Assembly: GCA_964501335.1 (NCBI GenBank)
Contig: CAZCTC010000004.1
Span: 1-64,000, forward strand
DNA length: 64,000 nt
Source of the DNA: CAZCTC01 sp964501335
Lineage (GTDB): Bacteria; Chloroflexota; Anaerolineae; B4-G1; SLSP01
Direction: 5' to 3'
Shown: positions 18,201 to 25,991 of the stretch, piece by piece
Layout of the letters: the number at the start of each line of letters is the position of its first letter
Position numbering within the stretch: position 1 is the first letter of the stretch
Notes under the pieces: model-generated
The model's database searches: none
The model's input: only the letters and a program-made list of their open reading frames with translations
What the model was told of the DNA's origin: nothing
Position numbers and translations under genes: made by a program

Positions 18201-21200
18201 TGACCTCGATTTTGGAGTCGACCACGGACTTTGTCGGTGTGGCGAGTCCCGACGGACGGGGAATTTACTTCAACCGCGCCGGACGGGAGATGGTTGGAAT
18301 CTCTGCGGATACTTTGCCGGAAGATTATATCATTTCCGATTTGACGCCCGTGTCCGAGCTGGCGCGAACGATGAATGAGATCATTCCAACGGCCCTTGAG
18401 CAGGGGACCTGGCATGGAGAGAGCGTGATGCGGGCTCTGGATGGGCGTGAAATCCCGGTGTTGCAGGTGATTATCGCCAAGCGGGATGAGCGAGGAAACC
18501 TGCTTTACCTGGCTAATGTAGCGCGCGATATCTCGGCGATTAAGCAGGCTGAGTCCGAGCGGGCGCATCTGATTTCCCGGTTGAGCACGGCGGCGGAGAT
18601 TGCCGTCCAGATCGGCTCGATTCTGGACCCGGATGAACTGCTGGCGGCCGTAATTCCGTTGTTGAAAGAGCGGTTTGAACTCTATCATGTGCATTTCTAC
18701 TCTCTGGATGAGGGGGCGCGTGAACTGCTGTTGCGGGCGGGGTACGGCGAACCCGGGCGGATCATGCGGGAACGCGGGCATAAAATCGCGCTGGATCGGG
18801 AGCAGAGTCTGGTGGCCCGGGCTGCCCGGAGCCGGGAGTCGGTCGTCGTTGCCGATGTGACGACGGTCCCTGATTTCCTGCCGAATCCGTTGTTGCCGGC
18901 GACCCGTTCTGAAGTGGCGGTTCCGGCGCTGGCCGGCGGTAAGGTGGTCGGGGTTTTCGATGTCCAGCATGATGTGCCGGATTTCTTCACTGAAGCGGAT
19001 CTCAGCGTTTTCCGTTCCCTGGCGGGGCAGATTGCGGCGGCGTTGCAGAATGCGGAACTCTATCGCCAGTCTCAGAATGAACGGGCTTTCTACGATGGGA
19101 TTTTGACCAATTTGCCGATCGGGGTTTGGGCGGTCGACAATCAGTTCAACATTCGTCTGGTCAACCCGACCGCCAAGCAGATGCTGGGGCGGGAACTGAC
19201 GGATCGGGGGGGGGGTACCTATGTTGAATCTTATGAAGTGATCAATGTAGATACCGGTACCAAGTATGAAGAAACGGCCCTGCCGTTGGTCAAAGCCGTG
19301 ACGCAAGGGATCAAGGCGACGGTCAACGATGCCGGCGTGCGGTGGCCGGATGGGACGGTGGTGCCCATGTTGATCAATGCGGCTCCCCTGACCGATGTGG
19401 AAGGTCAGCAGAGCGGGGCGGTGGTCATCTTCGCCGATACGACCGAGCAGAAGAAGGCGCAGGCGGAGGTGCAGCGGTTGCTGGATGAGACCAAGCTGCG
19501 GTTGCGGATCAGTCAGGTGTTGAGTACGGTGCAATCGGAAGATGAGGTGTTGGATGCTTTGATCGAGTTGGCGAGTTTTGATACCGGGGTGCAGGTGGGC
19601 GTGTTGACCTTCGAGCCGAATGCCCCGGAATTGACCGCTACGTTGCGTCGGCAGGCTGTTTTTGCGAGTGGGACCCGGACGGCGATGCCGGTGGGCAGTT
19701 CGTTTAGCGTTTCCCAGTTTGCAATTTTGAATTTAGTCACTCAGGCTACCTATTTTGTATCGCCGAACGCGCTTACGGATATGATGGTTGATCCGGGGAC
19801 GCGAGAGTATGTGGAAGCGGTGGGCGGCAAGAGTCTGGTCTTGTTGCCGATAGCGGCCAGTCAGGAATGGTTGGGGGTGATTACGCTGCTATCTTCCCAG
19901 GAGAAATATTTTGACGGGCAGAAGCTGTCGTTCTACCGGATGCTGGCCGAGCAGGGGGCAGATGCGTTGCGGGAAGCCCGGCTGCGGGATACTTTGAAAA
20001 TGACCCAGGCGGCGGTAGATCAGGCGCTGGATGCCATTTTCTGGTCGGATGCTGACTTGCGGATTTTGGGGGTCAATCAAAAAGCCTGTGCTGCGTTAGG
20101 GTATAGCGAAAAGGAATTGTTGGCGATGCGCATTTCCGATGTGGATGCCGAAATTTCCCCGGAAAGTTGGGCGGGAATGCGGTCGATACTGTTGGAACAG
20201 AAATTCTTGCGGGGAGAGTCCTCCCATCGTACTCGCGAAGGGCGCGTCTTCCCGGTGGATCTGGCAATCAATTTGATTGAGTATGGGGGACGCGAGCTTT
20301 ATTTTACTTTCGTGCGCGATCTTACCGAACGCAAGCAGGCGGAGGCGGAAATCCGGGCTTCGGCGGCCAAGATCCGTGCCATGTTTGACGCGATCACCGA
20401 TGGGATCACCTTTACAGATATGGAAGGGAAGATCGTCGATACCAATGAGTCGACGGTGCGGTTGCACGGGTGGTCCCGGGAAGAGATTTTGGGGCGGCTG
20501 TCGATTGAGCTGATTGCGCCGGAAGAGCATATGAAGGCCTATCAATCGCTGGCGGAGACGGCGCACACAGGAGTCAGTGGGATTAAGGAGTACAACCTGG
20601 CCCGGAAGGATGGGACTTACTTCGAGGGCGAGTTGAGTGCGACGATGGTGCGCGACAGCGATGGGTTGCCGATCGGTTTTGTGGCGGTGACCCGCGATAT
20701 CACCGATCGGAAGCGGGCTGAAGATGCGTTACGGCTTTCGCAGCTCTATCTGCGCAGCACGATCGACGCCATCGGCGACCTGATCTATGTGGTGGATCGA
20801 GACTGGAAGATCGTCCTGTATAATTCGGCTTCCGAGGAATGGTTCAAGCAGTTGAATATTCCGACTTTGATGGATAAGCAATTGTTCGATGTCCTTTCGT
20901 TCCTGCCTTCTGAAGTCCGATTGGAGTATCAACGGGTCTTTGACAGTGGGGAGTCGGTGGTGACGGAAGATTTGGTGGAGTTGATGGGGCAGACTTTCTA
21001 TTCGGAAACCCGGCGGATTCCCATTTTTGAAGGGGAGCGGGTAGTGCGGTGTATCACCGTGGTGCGGGATATCACGGAACGGAAGCTGGCAGAGGAAGAA
21101 CGGACCCGGTTTACCACGCAGTTGCGCACCGCGGCGGAGATTGCCGGACAGATTGGCCGCATTTTGGATCCGGATCAGGTGTTGGAAGCGGTGATCCCGT

Positions 21201-22351
21201 TGTTGAAGGAGCGGTTCGATCTTTACCATGTCCATGTGTACACCCTGGATGAAGAATCCCGGGATCTGGTGATGCGGTATGGTTATGGCGAACCCGGACG
21301 GATTATGCGCGAGCAGGGGCACCGGATTCCGTTGGATCGGGAGCAGAGTCTGGTGGCGCAGGCGGCCCGCAGTCAGGAAATTGTGGCGGTGGACGATGTG
21401 ACCCATTCGCCGAACTTCCTGCCCAATCCGTTGCTGCCGGCGACCCGTTCGGAAGTGGCGATTCCAGTCGCGGCGGCCGGGAAGGTGCTGGGCGTCTTCG
21501 ATGTCCAGTCGGATGTGCCGCAACGATTTACCCTCTCGGATCTGGATGTGTTCAATACGCTGGCCGGGCAGATTGCGGCGGCGTTGCAGAATGCCCGACT
21601 CTTTGAAGAGATCCAGTTGACGGCCCACCGGGCGCAGGAGATGGATCGGTTGAAGAGCGAGTTCCTGGCCAATATGAGCCATGAATTGCGGACGCCGTTG
21701 AACTCCATTTTGGGCTATACCGAAGTGATGTTGTTGGGCATTGACGGGGAGATCGATCCGGAGATGCTGCAGGATGTGGCGGCGATCCATGAAAACGGGC
21801 AGCATCTGCTCCGGATCATCAACGACATTCTGGATCTGGCCAAGATCGAAGCCGGTCGGATGATCCTGAGTCTGGAAGATGTCGAGCTGGATATGTTGCT
21901 GGATGATGTGCGGACCAGTAATCTGGGTTTGTTGCACAAAATGCATTCTCCGGTAGACTTGGATGTGGAAGTCGAGGAAGAGCTTCCCACGGTTCGAGCC
22001 GATCGGGTGCGTTTAAATCAAATTCTCAACAATCTGGTTTCCAATGCGGTCAAATTCACGGAAAAAGGAACGATCAATATCAAGGCCTATCGGGATGATG
22101 CGTGGATTTGCATTGCCGTACAGGATACCGGGATCGGGATGGATGAGAAAGATCTGAAGAAGCTCTTCCAGAAGTTCCAACAGGTGGATGGCTCCAGCAC
22201 CCGGCGGGCTGAAGGGACCGGGTTGGGGTTGGTGATTACACGCTATCTCGTGGAAATGCACAATGGGGATATTCAGGTGGTCAGCGAAAAAGGAAAGGGT
22301 ACGACCTTTATCGTGCGGTTGCCGGCACCGGTTGCGGATGCTGCCGAATAG
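12287..22351 (+). CDS. Giant multi-PAS/GAF sensor histidine kinase (about 3354 residues)
   Basis: Membrane-bound kinase of unusual size. Two membrane helices (about 28-48, 55-78) and a HAMP-like stretch (82-122) are followed by GAF, GAF, PAS x3, GAF, PAS, GAF, PAS x6, GAF, PAS, GAF, PAS x3, GAF, then HisKA (phospho-His3132 in NMSHELRTP) and HATPase (NNLVSNAVKF, QDTGIGMDEKD, GTGLGLVITR). By eye that is 14 PAS and 7 GAF modules. Many GAFs share LYHVHVY and NPLLPATRSE, so they arose by duplication. I chose ATG 12287 because AAGGAGG ends 8 bases before it; a TTG at 12191 has no such site. One uninterrupted frame runs through all modules. No receiver is attached, so phosphate must go to one of the island's regulators. 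Confidence 0.93.
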   Translation: MAAAGDRLPNSASDKTPDTLRFRSLRYHIALSMAGLVFLAMSLVLLSGANASLQQWIITAVFTFLGAVAGYLMGGWFTEGLVELNQVLDLVLGGDLNARSNLRTRNEAGLLAARLNRFIEYAASLGAGTASQRQDQIEQRRQLEERSRELEASQRVTFAASERVSPGELLGLVVNLIRDQFNLYHVQVYLVNQERGSAVLTESTGYAGRQLLQQKHEISLNTPSLISRTINEGKPIIVDDVSTSPDYYANPLLPETRSELVVPLRVGGRVMGALDAQDRNLNRFSEHTAALFQTMAEQVAFLFENSELLARTQEQTEALNRFTVQLRTGAEIAGRISSILDLDRLLGEVVELMQSRFGLYHVHIYLLDEAGEKLVVQAGSGEVGRVLRERKHQLGLNQERSVVSRAAREQHGVLINDTTLASDFTPNPLLPQTRSELAVPLVVGGRVLGVLDVQDDQVQRFSEADVDTFNTLAGQIANAVQNARFFSAQQRLQQELHRSEQKFREIVARAQTGIFRSMMNGQLAEANPHMLQTLGFSTIEELNAVGLSKVYVNIEDRQKLWELAQQGPVSGFEAQVRRADGQVIPILISAILVRDENGQPAFMEGAFEDIKERKAAEAEVRESAAKIRAMFDAITDGITFTDLQGRIVDVNEATLKLHGYASREALLGKISLELVSEKEREAAIQNLAYTAETGFSGTNEYNLLRGDGSTFSGELTAAMVRGSEGQPIGFIAVSRDITARKQIEEVQRENEERMQTILASIPAAVVLSHPQKHSVLFANKEFSHLFRVPLNEFIGSVNPDFIANPDDGARMMALYRQQGFVKNYEAVMRRPDGSTFWGLLSADVVQFSDEALILRTILDISERKEAERIQEEYAQRLNIAAEIATKVGSILDPDLLLETTIPLLKERFDLYHVHVYTLDAENQDLVLRAGYGEPGRIMRERGHRIPMTREQSLVARAARSREIVVVDDVAQAPDFLPNPLLPATRSEAAVPVVVGDRLFGVFDVQDDAPERFGPSDVDVFRTLAGQIGAALQNAELYRQSQNERLFYDGILTNLPVGVWAVDNQFNIRLVNRAAQSMMGREVKSGLGGETHVEAYDVINTETGEKYDESRLPIVNAVTQGIKAAVSDIGVKWPEGKVVPMLINAAPLTDVDGEQIGGVAIIVDLTDLKAAQAETQRLLQETEVRLHINEALAEAHTEEEVLDTIIRMGELYPQIQVTLFTFEGEENDQSVTVRRRGDYQSGIVSQRPVGMRFPVSRYPILKLVAAHDSFVSPNFMVDERVDAETRALIATGGGKSLAMIPITVGNDWIGGLGLLSATEGDFDEAKLRFYEALADQGAVALRAAQLRDALELTQASVDEALDSIFWADEKLRIIRVNRTACEKFGYTEKEFFSMTLTDLDAQQDNLVDWQSVQKLMQERRFATTIREHRTKDGTVFPVELALHYMEYGGQIRYFTFVRDITERKLAEEERERLVAVLESSSNYVGISAPDGTLIYMNKALRDLGGLGDDAVLSHYTVAHFYPEEQIAQVMQETIPTALEMGIWRGESVLLGADGRRVPVMSTVIGRKDAQGNPLYLANLSLDVTDIKRAEATAREAAAKTRAIFDAMTDGIAATDMRGHLIDANDANARMLGYASREEMLTLDSFDIVVPEEAERARAGLMKTLREGASGIIEYHLKRRDGSVFEGELNSALMRNAEGQPIGFVAMVRDITERKQVEAERERLTAVLNASPDFMAMAEPDGKIIYLNPAARQMVGIPLDVPVENYTIADFYEPEEAERVLQEVIPIAVASGSWSGESTLRRQDSRLVPTLATIIARRDAQGKLLYLANISRDITEIKRAEAEVQESEARIRAMFDAITDGVTFTNLQGVVVDMNQSTLKLHGFDRREELLGLTSLELVAEADHPKALSYLSRLVELGTTGRLEYHLKRKDGSLFDGELTSALVRSATGDPLGYVAVSRDITERKQAEAERERLTSILESTTDFVGVASPDGRGIYFNRAGREMVGISADTLPEDYIISDLTPVSELARTMNEIIPTALEQGTWHGESVMRALDGREIPVLQVIIAKRDERGNLLYLANVARDISAIKQAESERAHLISRLSTAAEIAVQIGSILDPDELLAAVIPLLKERFELYHVHFYSLDEGARELLLRAGYGEPGRIMRERGHKIALDREQSLVARAARSRESVVVADVTTVPDFLPNPLLPATRSEVAVPALAGGKVVGVFDVQHDVPDFFTEADLSVFRSLAGQIAAALQNAELYRQSQNERAFYDGILTNLPIGVWAVDNQFNIRLVNPTAKQMLGRELTDRGGGTYVESYEVINVDTGTKYEETALPLVKAVTQGIKATVNDAGVRWPDGTVVPMLINAAPLTDVEGQQSGAVVIFADTTEQKKAQAEVQRLLDETKLRLRISQVLSTVQSEDEVLDALIELASFDTGVQVGVLTFEPNAPELTATLRRQAVFASGTRTAMPVGSSFSVSQFAILNLVTQATYFVSPNALTDMMVDPGTREYVEAVGGKSLVLLPIAASQEWLGVITLLSSQEKYFDGQKLSFYRMLAEQGADALREARLRDTLKMTQAAVDQALDAIFWSDADLRILGVNQKACAALGYSEKELLAMRISDVDAEISPESWAGMRSILLEQKFLRGESSHRTREGRVFPVDLAINLIEYGGRELYFTFVRDLTERKQAEAEIRASAAKIRAMFDAITDGITFTDMEGKIVDTNESTVRLHGWSREEILGRLSIELIAPEEHMKAYQSLAETAHTGVSGIKEYNLARKDGTYFEGELSATMVRDSDGLPIGFVAVTRDITDRKRAEDALRLSQLYLRSTIDAIGDLIYVVDRDWKIVLYNSASEEWFKQLNIPTLMDKQLFDVLSFLPSEVRLEYQRVFDSGESVVTEDLVELMGQTFYSETRRIPIFEGERVVRCITVVRDITERKLAEEERTRFTTQLRTAAEIAGQIGRILDPDQVLEAVIPLLKERFDLYHVHVYTLDEESRDLVMRYGYGEPGRIMREQGHRIPLDREQSLVAQAARSQEIVAVDDVTHSPNFLPNPLLPATRSEVAIPVAAAGKVLGVFDVQSDVPQRFTLSDLDVFNTLAGQIAAALQNARLFEEIQLTAHRAQEMDRLKSEFLANMSHELRTPLNSILGYTEVMLLGIDGEIDPEMLQDVAAIHENGQHLLRIINDILDLAKIEAGRMILSLEDVELDMLLDDVRTSNLGLLHKMHSPVDLDVEVEEELPTVRADRVRLNQILNNLVSNAVKFTEKGTINIKAYRDDAWICIAVQDTGIGMDEKDLKKLFQKFQQVDGSSTRRAEGTGLGLVITRYLVEMHNGDIQVVSEKGKGTTFIVRLPAPVADAAE
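14924..20340 (+). repeat. Duplicated GAF-PAS-GAF-PAS block within the giant kinase
   Basis: The block at about 14924-16680 (GAF3-PAS4-GAF4-PAS5) is matched in order and content by the block at about 18588-20340 (GAF5-PAS11-GAF6-PAS12). Shared protein words include RAGYGEPGRIMRERGH, YDGILTNLP, GVWAVDNQFNIRLVN and VPMLINAAPLTDV. Nucleotide divergence, largely at third positions, shows an old duplication. A third GAF of the same type lies at about 21130-21600. Confidence 0.8.
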
Positions 22352-22413
22352 CACGCAAGGGGCGGGGAGCGGGCGTAATAAATCGGGTAGATCAGGGGAG
22401 GCAGGAGCAAAGT

Positions 22414-23514
22414 ATGGCTTCTGATAAAAAGCGGCCTCGTATTTTAGTGGTAGATGACAACAAGCATAACGTCAAGCTGGTGCTCTCGGTTCTGGAACCG
22501 CAGGGATATGAAGTCATTCCGGCTTATGATGGGATGCAGGCATTGGAGTTGGTGGCAGTCCAGCCTCCGGACTTGATCCTGTTGGATGTGATTATGCCGG
22601 GAATGGACGGCTTTCAAGTGGCGCAGGCTTTACGGGAGCGTCCGGAAAGCCGTGCCATTCCTATTTTGATGTTGACGGCTTTGCGAGAGGTGGAGGATAA
22701 GGTCAAGGGGCTGGAAGCGGGGGCCGACGATTTCTTGCCCAAGCCCTTCAATGTGGTGGAAATGCTGGCGCGGGTGCGTTCTTTGTTGCGGATCAAGCAA
22801 CTGCACGATGAGTTGGAGGTCAAGAACGCGCTGCTGGAGCATGCGCTGATGCGGTATGTTTCGGCACGGGTGGCCCGGGAGATCCTGCGGAATCCGGATG
22901 AGAATTTGCAGTTAGGGGGGCAGGCGCGTCAGGTCAGCGTTTTGTTTGCCGATATCCGGGGTTTTACGCATTTTGCAGAGCAGCATGAAGCCGCTCAGGT
23001 CACGTTGGTGTTGAACCTGATCTTCAACAGCCTTTCTCCGACTGTATTGGATCACGATGGAACGCTGGATAAATATCTGGGCGATGCCATTATGGCTTTT
23101 TACGGCGCTCCGTTGCCTTCGACCAACAGTGCTTTGCAGGCCGTACAGACGGCCTGGATGATGCAGCAACAGTTTGCGGAATTGCGGCAGCGGTTGGCGA
23201 TTATTCAAGAACTGGGCTTAGGGATCGGGATTTGTTCAGGAGAAGCAGTGGTCGGCAATATCGGGTCGGAACAGATTATGAATTATACGGTGATTGGGAG
23301 TACGCCCAATACCGCCAAGCGTTTGCAGGAACATGCCGTGGGTGGGCAGATTTTGGTGGATGTGGAAACTTATAATCAGGTAAAAGATTGGTTTACGGCG
23401 CGGGAAATCGAACCGCAGCTGTTGAAAGGGTTCAGTGAACCGATTGTGATTTACGATGTGTTGGCAATGAAAGAGATTCCAGAAGGCGATCTTCTAAATT
23501 CTTCGAGCAGTTGA
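22414..23514 (+). CDS. Response regulator with class III adenylate/guanylate cyclase domain
   Basis: 366 residues. Receiver (about 8-125) has acceptor Asp58 in LLDVIMPGMDG. The cyclase domain (about 172-355) has metal-binding Asp180 (FADIRGFT) and Asp224 (GDAIMAFYG), Lys220 for the base, and Asn299/Arg303 for the transition state. The second base-specifying position is Thr292 in NYTVIGS instead of Asp, the pattern of class IIIb adenylate cyclases, some of which respond to bicarbonate. Expected reaction: ATP to cAMP under phosphorylation control. The start follows a GGAGGCAGGAG tract. The next gene begins 12 bases after its stop. Cyclase activity is well supported by residues; bicarbonate sensing is inference. 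Confidence 0.92.
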   Translation: MASDKKRPRILVVDDNKHNVKLVLSVLEPQGYEVIPAYDGMQALELVAVQPPDLILLDVIMPGMDGFQVAQALRERPESRAIPILMLTALREVEDKVKGLEAGADDFLPKPFNVVEMLARVRSLLRIKQLHDELEVKNALLEHALMRYVSARVAREILRNPDENLQLGGQARQVSVLFADIRGFTHFAEQHEAAQVTLVLNLIFNSLSPTVLDHDGTLDKYLGDAIMAFYGAPLPSTNSALQAVQTAWMMQQQFAELRQRLAIIQELGLGIGICSGEAVVGNIGSEQIMNYTVIGSTPNTAKRLQEHAVGGQILVDVETYNQVKDWFTAREIEPQLLKGFSEPIVIYDVLAMKEIPEGDLLNSSSS

Positions 23515-23526
23515 GTGGGGGTACGC

Positions 23527-25608
23527 ATGGTGAGTCTTTTCAAGTCCGTGCGGTGCCTGGAGTGTGGGCAGCGGATGCCGGCCGATCTTTTTTTACAGAA
23601 GTGTGTCAGTTGCGGCAGCGCCTGGCTGGATGCGGAGTACGATTATCAAAATCTGCCCAAAGATTGGAAATTACAGGTTAAAGAACGTCCCGCCAGTTTG
23701 TGGCGTTATACAGAACTTTTGCCTTTCCCGGAAGGCTTTCGGGTTATTTCGATGGGCGAGGGCTGGACCCCGTTGATCGAGGCGGAAGGATTGCAGCGGG
23801 TCACCGGGCATGAGGGGATCTGGATCAAAGACGAACGACAAACCCCGACCGGTTCATTTAAAGATCGTCAGGCGGCGATGGCCGTCAGCGCTTTGAAGGC
23901 GCAAGGGGTGATGGAAGTTGTGCTGGCTTCGACGGGAAATGCGGCGGCGGCCTATGCGGCCTATTGCGCGCGGGCCGGGATTAAATTGTGGGTCTTTTTG
24001 ACCAGCAGTGTGCCGAATGAAAAGATGCGGGAACTGGCGCTTTACGGCGCTGAAGTGATTAAAATTACCGGAACCTACGATCAGGCCAAGGAAGTGGCGG
24101 CGGATTTTGCGGCGCGCCGCGGGATTCGGCTTGACGGCGGGGCCAAGGCGATCCCTTGCAAAGAGAGCATGAAGACGTTGGGCTTTGAGATCGCCGAGCA
24201 GTTAGGCTGGCAGGCCCCGGATTGGTATATTCAGGCCGTCTCCGGGGGGATCGGTCCGCTGGGCGTATTGAAGGGTTTTGAAGAGCTTTATCAGGCGGGA
24301 TTGACGGATCGGGTCCCCAAACTCGGGATTGTGCAAACGGAAGGCTGTGCGCCGATGGTGCGAGCCTGGGAGCGCAATCTGGCGCAGGCTGAGCCGGTGC
24401 AGCCGGACAGTTTGATTACCGTATTGGCGACGGGAAAACCGGGGTATGCCTATCAAATTTTGAAGCAGGCGACGGATCGTTACGGGGGGGCGATGGTGGC
24501 GGTGCCTGACGGCGAGGCCTTCCGGGCGATGCGGCGCATGGCGCGGTTGGAAGGGTTTTCGATGGAGCCGGCGGCCAGCGTGGCGTTTGCCGGGCTGGAG
24601 AGATTGTTGGCGCAGGGCATTATCAAGCCGGGGGAGCGGGTGGTGGTCAATTGTTCCGGCCATACGTTCAGTGCGGAAAAGCATGCCCTGGAAGATCGGT
24701 ATGCGTTCAGCCTGGAGGCGGAGGCGCCCAATCGCCGGCCGGTGGAAGGGCTTTCCACAACGCTGGAACAGCTGGATGAGCAGGTCACGACCGTGGTGAT
24801 TATCGACGATAATCCTCACGACAGCCGTTTGTTGCGGCGGTTATTGCAAAGTTACAAGCATTATCGGGTTTTTGAGTCGTATAATGCCGTCGATGGCGTG
24901 GACCTGGTGCGGCAGCGCCGGCCGGATCTGGTGATGCTGGATCTCACCATGCCGGGCATGGATGGATTTTCGGTGCTGGCGGAATTAAAGGCGGATGAGG
25001 CGACCCGAATGATCCCTGTGGTCATTGTGTCGGCGAAGTCGTTGACGCAGGATGAATGGGCTTATTTGCGCCGGTATACCGATTCGGTCTGGCAGAAGGG
25101 GAATTTCAGCGCCCGGGAGCTGATCGACCATGTGGTGAAGACCCTGGGCGACAATGTTCCACCCACCCCCTCTACAGTGGCCGTCAATGCCGGGGCGGAG
25201 CGGTCGCTGGTGGATTTGGGACAGCCTGGCGCGGAACGGCCCCGGATTCTGGTGATCGACGATAATTTGTGGGAGGCGCGCCTGATGCGCCGTCTCTTAG
25301 AGGCCCGGCAGCGTTTTGAGGTGATGGAGGCTTATTCCGGGGCGGAGGCCTTGGCCGTGATGGCGGAAACTGCACCGGATTTGATTTTGCTGGATCTGGT
25401 GTTGCCGGATATAGACGGGGTGGATTTGTTGCCGCAGTTGAGAGCGTTGGATCCTTTGCATCATATTCCGGTGGTGGTAATTACGGGAAAAGATGTGGAT
25501 GTGGATTTGCGCGCCCGGTTAGGGGGGGAAGTCGATTCGATCTGGTCGAAAGCGACGATGGATCGCAACAGTCTCCTGGTCCATGTGGAAGGCATTTTGC
25601 TGGGATAG
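23527..25608 (+). CDS. thrC: Threonine synthase-like PLP enzyme fused to two receiver domains
   Basis: 693 residues in one frame. The N-terminus has a zinc ribbon (CLECG ... CVSCG) followed by a fold type II PLP enzyme (about 60-400) with TPTGSFKDRQAAM (Schiff-base Lys), STGNAAAAYAAYCARAG and AVSGGIGPLGVLKG, matching threonine synthases, which convert O-phosphohomoserine to threonine. After a linker come receiver 1 (about 420-535, Asp in LVMLDLTMPGMDG, Lys in VWQKGN) and receiver 2 (about 570-690, Asp in LILLDLVLPDIDG, Lys in IWSKAT); both look functional. I know of no standard family with this architecture. The start could also be GTG 23515, but ATG 23527 begins right before the zinc ribbon. 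Its place between the receiver-cyclase and two CheY genes supports control by the island's kinases. Whether it is the cell's main threonine synthase is unknown. Confidence 0.88.
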   Translation: MVSLFKSVRCLECGQRMPADLFLQKCVSCGSAWLDAEYDYQNLPKDWKLQVKERPASLWRYTELLPFPEGFRVISMGEGWTPLIEAEGLQRVTGHEGIWIKDERQTPTGSFKDRQAAMAVSALKAQGVMEVVLASTGNAAAAYAAYCARAGIKLWVFLTSSVPNEKMRELALYGAEVIKITGTYDQAKEVAADFAARRGIRLDGGAKAIPCKESMKTLGFEIAEQLGWQAPDWYIQAVSGGIGPLGVLKGFEELYQAGLTDRVPKLGIVQTEGCAPMVRAWERNLAQAEPVQPDSLITVLATGKPGYAYQILKQATDRYGGAMVAVPDGEAFRAMRRMARLEGFSMEPAASVAFAGLERLLAQGIIKPGERVVVNCSGHTFSAEKHALEDRYAFSLEAEAPNRRPVEGLSTTLEQLDEQVTTVVIIDDNPHDSRLLRRLLQSYKHYRVFESYNAVDGVDLVRQRRPDLVMLDLTMPGMDGFSVLAELKADEATRMIPVVIVSAKSLTQDEWAYLRRYTDSVWQKGNFSARELIDHVVKTLGDNVPPTPSTVAVNAGAERSLVDLGQPGAERPRILVIDDNLWEARLMRRLLEARQRFEVMEAYSGAEALAVMAETAPDLILLDLVLPDIDGVDLLPQLRALDPLHHIPVVVITGKDVDVDLRARLGGEVDSIWSKATMDRNSLLVHVEGILLG

Positions 25609-25622
25609 GTTGAGGATGAGAG

Positions 25623-25991
25623 ATGGATGAGAAGATAGTTTTATACATCGAAGACAATTTTCATAACCGGCGAATTGTCCGTAAAATTTTGGCTTCCCGT
25701 GGTTACACCGTTGTCGAGGCCGAGGATGGAACCAGCGGTTTGCAAATGGCGATCGAGTTGAAGCCCAAACTGATTTTGTTGGATATCGGGTTGCCGGGGA
25801 TTGACGGGATGGAAGTGGCGGCGCGAATCAAACAGGACGAAAACCTCAAAGATGCTTATGTGATTGCCTTGACCGCTTCGGCGATGCGTGGGGATCGCGA
25901 ACGTTTTCTGGCGGCCGGGTGTGATGATTATATCTCCAAACCGATCCAGGCTTTGGAGTTGATCGATAAAGTCGAGAGCCATTACAAATGA
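25623..25991 (+). CDS. CheY-like single-domain response regulator
   Basis: 122 residues, a receiver and nothing else: IEDNFHNRR acidic pocket, acceptor Asp in LILLDIGLPGIDGM, Thr in ALTAS and Lys in YISKPIQ. Such proteins pass phosphate on or bind a target protein. It starts 14 bases after the threonine synthase fusion and overlaps the next receiver gene by 4 bases, so the two are probably translated together. Partners are likely the kinases upstream. Confidence 0.92.
   Translation: MDEKIVLYIEDNFHNRRIVRKILASRGYTVVEAEDGTSGLQMAIELKPKLILLDIGLPGIDGMEVAARIKQDENLKDAYVIALTASAMRGDRERFLAAGCDDYISKPIQALELIDKVESHYK

Noticed and set aside
14924..20340. Assembly duplication within the giant kinase
   Set aside because: The two blocks differ at many positions, mainly synonymous, and the frame stays open; an artefact would be near-identical.
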